33,585 nucleotides of DNA, from contig CAWUIK010000025.1 of assembly GCA_963922585.1 (NCBI GenBank), positions 1 through 33,585 of the forward strand, given 5' to 3'. Origin of the DNA: Parvicella sp963922585 (lineage in GTDB: Bacteria; Bacteroidota; Bacteroidia; Flavobacteriales_D; Parvicellaceae). Made by a program: the position numbers and the translations under genes. This document shows, one piece after another, positions 31,301-33,585 of this stretch (within the stretch, counting starts at the first letter, position 1; the number at the start of each line of letters is the position of its first letter). The notes beneath the pieces were generated by a model, which was not told where the DNA came from, did no database searches, and saw nothing but the letters and a program-made list of their open reading frames with translations.

Positions 31301-32191
31301 TTAGAGCCTATCAAGTACTATTTTTATCAATTTGTCAACAGGTATATTGTAATCTTTACTGTATGTTTTTGCAAATCGATTAGCGATTATAGCACAAACA
31401 GTCACTGCTTCATGTCCAAGAAGTGATGCTAAACTATAAAGTGCAGAAGTTTCCATTTCAAAATTAGTAATAATATGGTCATCCATTTTAAAGAGGTTGA
31501 GTTGCTCATTCAAATCAGGAACTTTTGCAGCTAATCTCAAAGAACGACCTTGAGGACCATAAAAACCATTAGCTGTAGCAGTTATTCCTTGATGCATTCC
31601 CTCTTTGAGTTGATTAAATAGTTTTTCGGATGCTTTTACAAAATAAGGTGGATTTCCATTTTCTGGCCAGTTAATTTGTTTTAAAAAAGCTTCTTTTAAT
31701 TCAATTTCTAAAGGGTCAAATTCACATTCATAAAAACCTGCTAGTCCATCAAATCCTAATCCGAAAGTTGATATTACGAATGCATCCACAGGAATATTTT
31801 CTTGCAATGCACCACTTGTACCAAGTCTTACAATGTTTAGTTGAGTATGCTTTTCTTTTGGTAACCTAGTTTCAAAATCAATATTAACTAATGCATCTAA
31901 TTCATTCAGAACGATATCTATATTGTCACATCCAATGCCTGTGGAAAGAGCAGTGATATGTTTTCCTTGATACCATCCGGTGTGAGTTACAAATTCTCTT
32001 TTGGCTACCTTATGATCTATGGTGTCAAAATGTTTAGATATTTTTTCTACTCTGTACTGATCTCCAACAACAATGATGTTTTTGGCAATTTGATGAGGTA
32101 ATAAATCTAAATGATATATACTTCCTTTTGGAGTGATAATTAATTCCGATGGTGGAATTGGTTGTGATTGTTTAAAATTTGATTTTCTCAT
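31301..32191 (-). CDS. Nucleoside phosphorylase (uridine phosphorylase-like)
   Basis: A 296-aa enzyme of the NP-I family, cleaving a nucleoside with phosphate to base and ribose-1-phosphate. The ATG at 32191 is preferred over an upstream frame extension (32224) because the terminator of the preceding gene overlaps the extension and the protein then starts MRKSNFKQS. Signatures: VGDQYRVE near 43 (phosphate binding), STGIGCDNIDIV near 83, RLGTSGAL near 118, and NFEMETSALYSLA near 242 with the nucleoside-contacting ME pair. Members annotated as uridine phosphorylase are close, but purine nucleosides cannot be excluded. First gene of the unit with the transglutaminase-like gene. Confidence 0.9.
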   Translation of the reverse strand: MRKSNFKQSQPIPPSELIITPKGSIYHLDLLPHQIAKNIIVVGDQYRVEKISKHFDTIDHKVAKREFVTHTGWYQGKHITALSTGIGCDNIDIVLNELDALVNIDFETRLPKEKHTQLNIVRLGTSGALQENIPVDAFVISTFGLGFDGLAGFYECEFDPLEIELKEAFLKQINWPENGNPPYFVKASEKLFNQLKEGMHQGITATANGFYGPQGRSLRLAAKVPDLNEQLNLFKMDDHIITNFEMETSALYSLASLLGHEAVTVCAIIANRFAKTYSKDYNIPVDKLIKIVLDRL

Positions 32192-32202
32192 TTTGTAAAA
32201 AT

Positions 32203-32242
32203 AGCAAAAAAAAAGTTGCAACATTTACAGAAGCAACTTTTT
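32203..32242 (-). terminator. Rho-independent terminator after the DUF4197 gene
   Basis: On the minus strand a 10-bp stem AAAAAGTTGC / GCAACTTTTT (32233-32242 with 32210-32219) with a 13-base loop runs into a long T tract, 31 bases after the stop of the lipoprotein gene. Confidence 0.85.
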
Positions 32243-32272
32243 GTGAAATTTTTAATATTTTTTGAATTGATC

Positions 32273-33013
32273 TTATTTGTCTAAAGAACCAAAAACTTTA
32301 GATAAAATATCCGTAACACGTGCCACTGGATCTTTTCTAATTTTTAATTCTTCTTTCTCAACCAATGTAAATAATCCAGAAATAGCTCTGTCAGTAATAT
32401 ATTTGTTTAAATCTGTCTCAACTTCATCTTTTCCTGTGAGAATTGTCGATGCATTATAAGCAGTTGTAAGTCCATTCCAAAGAGACATTACTTTTACTTG
32501 ATCTATTGCAGTTTGCACTACAGGAGAAAATTTAGCAGCGAGTTGAGATGTGGTTTTCTCTCTTAAATAATTTGTGGCTGCATTATCTGCTCCTTTCAAA
32601 ATTGTAAAACCATCACCAATAGACATCTCTTTGATAGCATTGATGAAAATAGGTGCTGCTTCCTTACTTGCTAATTCTGCTGCTCTGTTGATTCCAGTTT
32701 CAAATTCTTCTACTTTTTGCTTTCCTACAGATGTTTTTTCAAGTTTTTCTTTTACTCTAATCACGTCAGGAGGGAAAGGCAGTCTGATTAAATCGTTTTT
32801 TAAGAAACCATCAGTCGCTGAAGCTAGATTTGCTCCGTTTTTAATTCCTACAGTTAATGCTTCTTTTAATCCAGAGATAACCTCATCGTTTGTTAAACCA
32901 GCAGGCGTACTAGTTCCAGTATTCATTGCTGTGTCAGCAACAGCAGTTAAAACATCACAGCCACTCAATAAAGTAGTTGCAAAAATTGATATTCCTATGA
33001 ATGCTTTTTTCAT
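32273..33013 (-). CDS. DUF4197 family lipoprotein
   Basis: A 246-aa protein with a clear lipobox LLSGC (C19), then a helical DUF4197 domain covering about 40-246: GLKEALTVGIKNGANLAS, LIRLPFPPDVIRVKEKL, NRAAELASKEAAPIFINAI, GFTILKGADNAATNYLREKT, and the C-terminal ALSGLF-like RAISGLFTLVEKEELKIRKDPV. The family is common in Bacteroidota and Proteobacteria and its function is unknown. Anchored in an envelope membrane facing the periplasm or surface. It stands alone, ending in a strong terminator. Confidence 0.93.
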   Translation of the reverse strand: MKKAFIGISIFATTLLSGCDVLTAVADTAMNTGTSTPAGLTNDEVISGLKEALTVGIKNGANLASATDGFLKNDLIRLPFPPDVIRVKEKLEKTSVGKQKVEEFETGINRAAELASKEAAPIFINAIKEMSIGDGFTILKGADNAATNYLREKTTSQLAAKFSPVVQTAIDQVKVMSLWNGLTTAYNASTILTGKDEVETDLNKYITDRAISGLFTLVEKEELKIRKDPVARVTDILSKVFGSLDK

Positions 33014-33378
33014 TGTATTTATTTTTATTTGGTTCCGAAATTACAATAATTTTGCCAATATGAAATTAAGTTACTTTATTTTTTAAATTTTTGAACAGAA
33101 TTTGACGGAATTTGTTTTATGGATGTTAAAAGTAGTCTTTCAATTAAGAAGATAATTTTAATTAAAGTTTACTTTAAAGAATGAAAATTAGAGATTTTAT
33201 ATTTATTTAAAATTTTAAATTATTTTATAATTAGAATCAGATGTTTAATTGTGAAATTAAATTTAATACAAAATTTTAATTCAAAAAATTAGTTAGATTT
33301 TAAATTATATGAATAATTCTTTCGCTATTTAGATAAAAAGAATTATTTTTATGAAATTTCAAAAATTGAAAAAGAATT
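33014..33378. other. AT-rich intergenic region with no gene
   Basis: About 365 bases, very AT-rich, upstream of both the DUF4197 gene and the truncated frame at the right end. Apart from the inverted repeat at 33312-33347, I see nothing in it: no ORF of note, no RNA gene, no clear TAnnTTTG box for either flanking gene. Confidence 0.7.
33312..33347 (+). terminator. 11-bp perfect inverted repeat followed by T run
   Basis: AATAATTCTTT (33312-33322) and AAAGAATTATT (33337-33347) pair around a 14-base loop and are followed by TTTA. It may be an intrinsic terminator for a transcript entering from the left or an operator/leader hairpin for the frame starting at 33379; no plus-strand gene precedes it closely, which favours the latter. 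Confidence 0.4.
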
Positions 33379-33585
33379 ATGCTTCTAGATATAAGTGATA
33401 AAACATTAAGGCACAAAGTTTTAATTATTGTTTTTTTGTTTTTTACTTTTTTAAACATAATTTCACAAACATTTTTACAGTTAAGGATTTACTTTGCAAA
33501 TAAAAACAAACTGAATTTCAATAAGTTACACACAAAAATGATTTGCATTCCAAATAAAAAATCGGTAATACTTACGCATAATACG
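33379..33585 (+). CDS. Truncated N-terminus of an exported or membrane protein
   Basis: An ATG at 33379 opens a frame of 69 codons with no stop before the window end, reading MLLDISDKTLRHKVLIIVFL, then FFTFLNIISQ, a basic N-terminus and hydrophobic core that look like a signal peptide or first membrane helix (about 14-29, possible cleavage after IISQ). The following residues are Lys/Asn-rich, without a recognisable family. In such AT-rich DNA a 69-codon open frame is not decisive, but the signal-like start is suggestive. Confidence 0.45.
   Translation, partial: MLLDISDKTLRHKVLIIVFLFFTFLNIISQTFLQLRIYFANKNKLNFNKLHTKMICIPNKKSVILTHNT

Noticed and set aside
32192..32224. Upstream extension of the nucleoside phosphorylase (MLQLFFCYFYK)
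   Set aside because: It overlaps the intrinsic terminator of the DUF4197 gene and reads its T tract as Phe/Leu codons; the ATG at 32191 is a better start.
32574..33086. 170-codon plus-strand frame opposite the DUF4197 gene
   Set aside because: Antisense shadow of a well-supported lipoprotein gene; its hydrophobic composition follows from the complementary strand.

Overview
The window looks like chromosomal DNA of a Bacteroidota bacterium, most likely a flavobacterium-like, free-living (possibly marine) species. The evidence is: AT-rich sequence; three secreted proteins ending in type IX secretion (Por/T9SS) sorting domains; typical Bacteroidota families (DUF4197 lipoprotein, SiaB/SiaC pair, TPR-SpoIIE phosphatase, DUF7793-like pseudogene); and the Bacteroidota -7 promoter box TAnnTTTG in front of most transcription units, including a perfect TTTG-N19-TATATTTG before the tRNA gene. 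There are no rRNA genes, CRISPR arrays, transposases or phage genes.

Layout. 1-363 is gene-free and full of simple and dispersed repeats. 364-3207 (minus) carries a DUF72 protein, a PLP aminotransferase and uracil-DNA glycosylase. tRNA-Val(TAC) follows with its own promoter and terminator. 3483-8099 (minus) is a probable nhaD-exbB-exbD-tonB-folC operon, preceded by a Glu/Leu/Phe/Val dehydrogenase gene (8204-9433). 9619-11979 is a large T9SS cell-surface protein. 12019-13081 holds an ECF sigma factor overlapping a small one-TM protein gene, with a heptanucleotide repeat at its promoter. 13208-18588 (minus) is a three-gene operon: a calcineurin-like phosphoesterase, a PhoD-type phosphatase (both T9SS cargo) and an outer-membrane barrel/TSP3 protein.

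From 18684 the plus strand dominates: two polytopic membrane proteins of unknown function flank a minus-strand pseudogene with two in-frame TAA stops. Then comes an unusual rhodanese-fatty acid hydroxylase fusion, a repeat-rich gap (22847-23455), and a small membrane protein translationally coupled to a TPR/SpoIIE phosphatase. After a lipoprotein on the minus strand come topB and aroK (overlapping, plus strand). The right end (minus) holds siaB-siaC, a transglutaminase-like/nucleoside phosphorylase pair and a DUF4197 lipoprotein. A truncated plus-strand reading frame runs off the right edge.

How the genes may work together: NhaD and ExbBD-TonB are all ion-gradient devices of the cell envelope; the secreted phosphoesterases and OM protein suggest scavenging of organic phosphate outside the cell; SiaB (kinase), SiaC (target) and the SpoIIE phosphatase in the same window could form a partner-switching circuit lacking the diguanylate cyclase SiaD known from Pseudomonas. 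The most unusual single gene is the rhodanese-hydroxylase fusion. All functions are assigned from motifs read by eye; no database search was possible.
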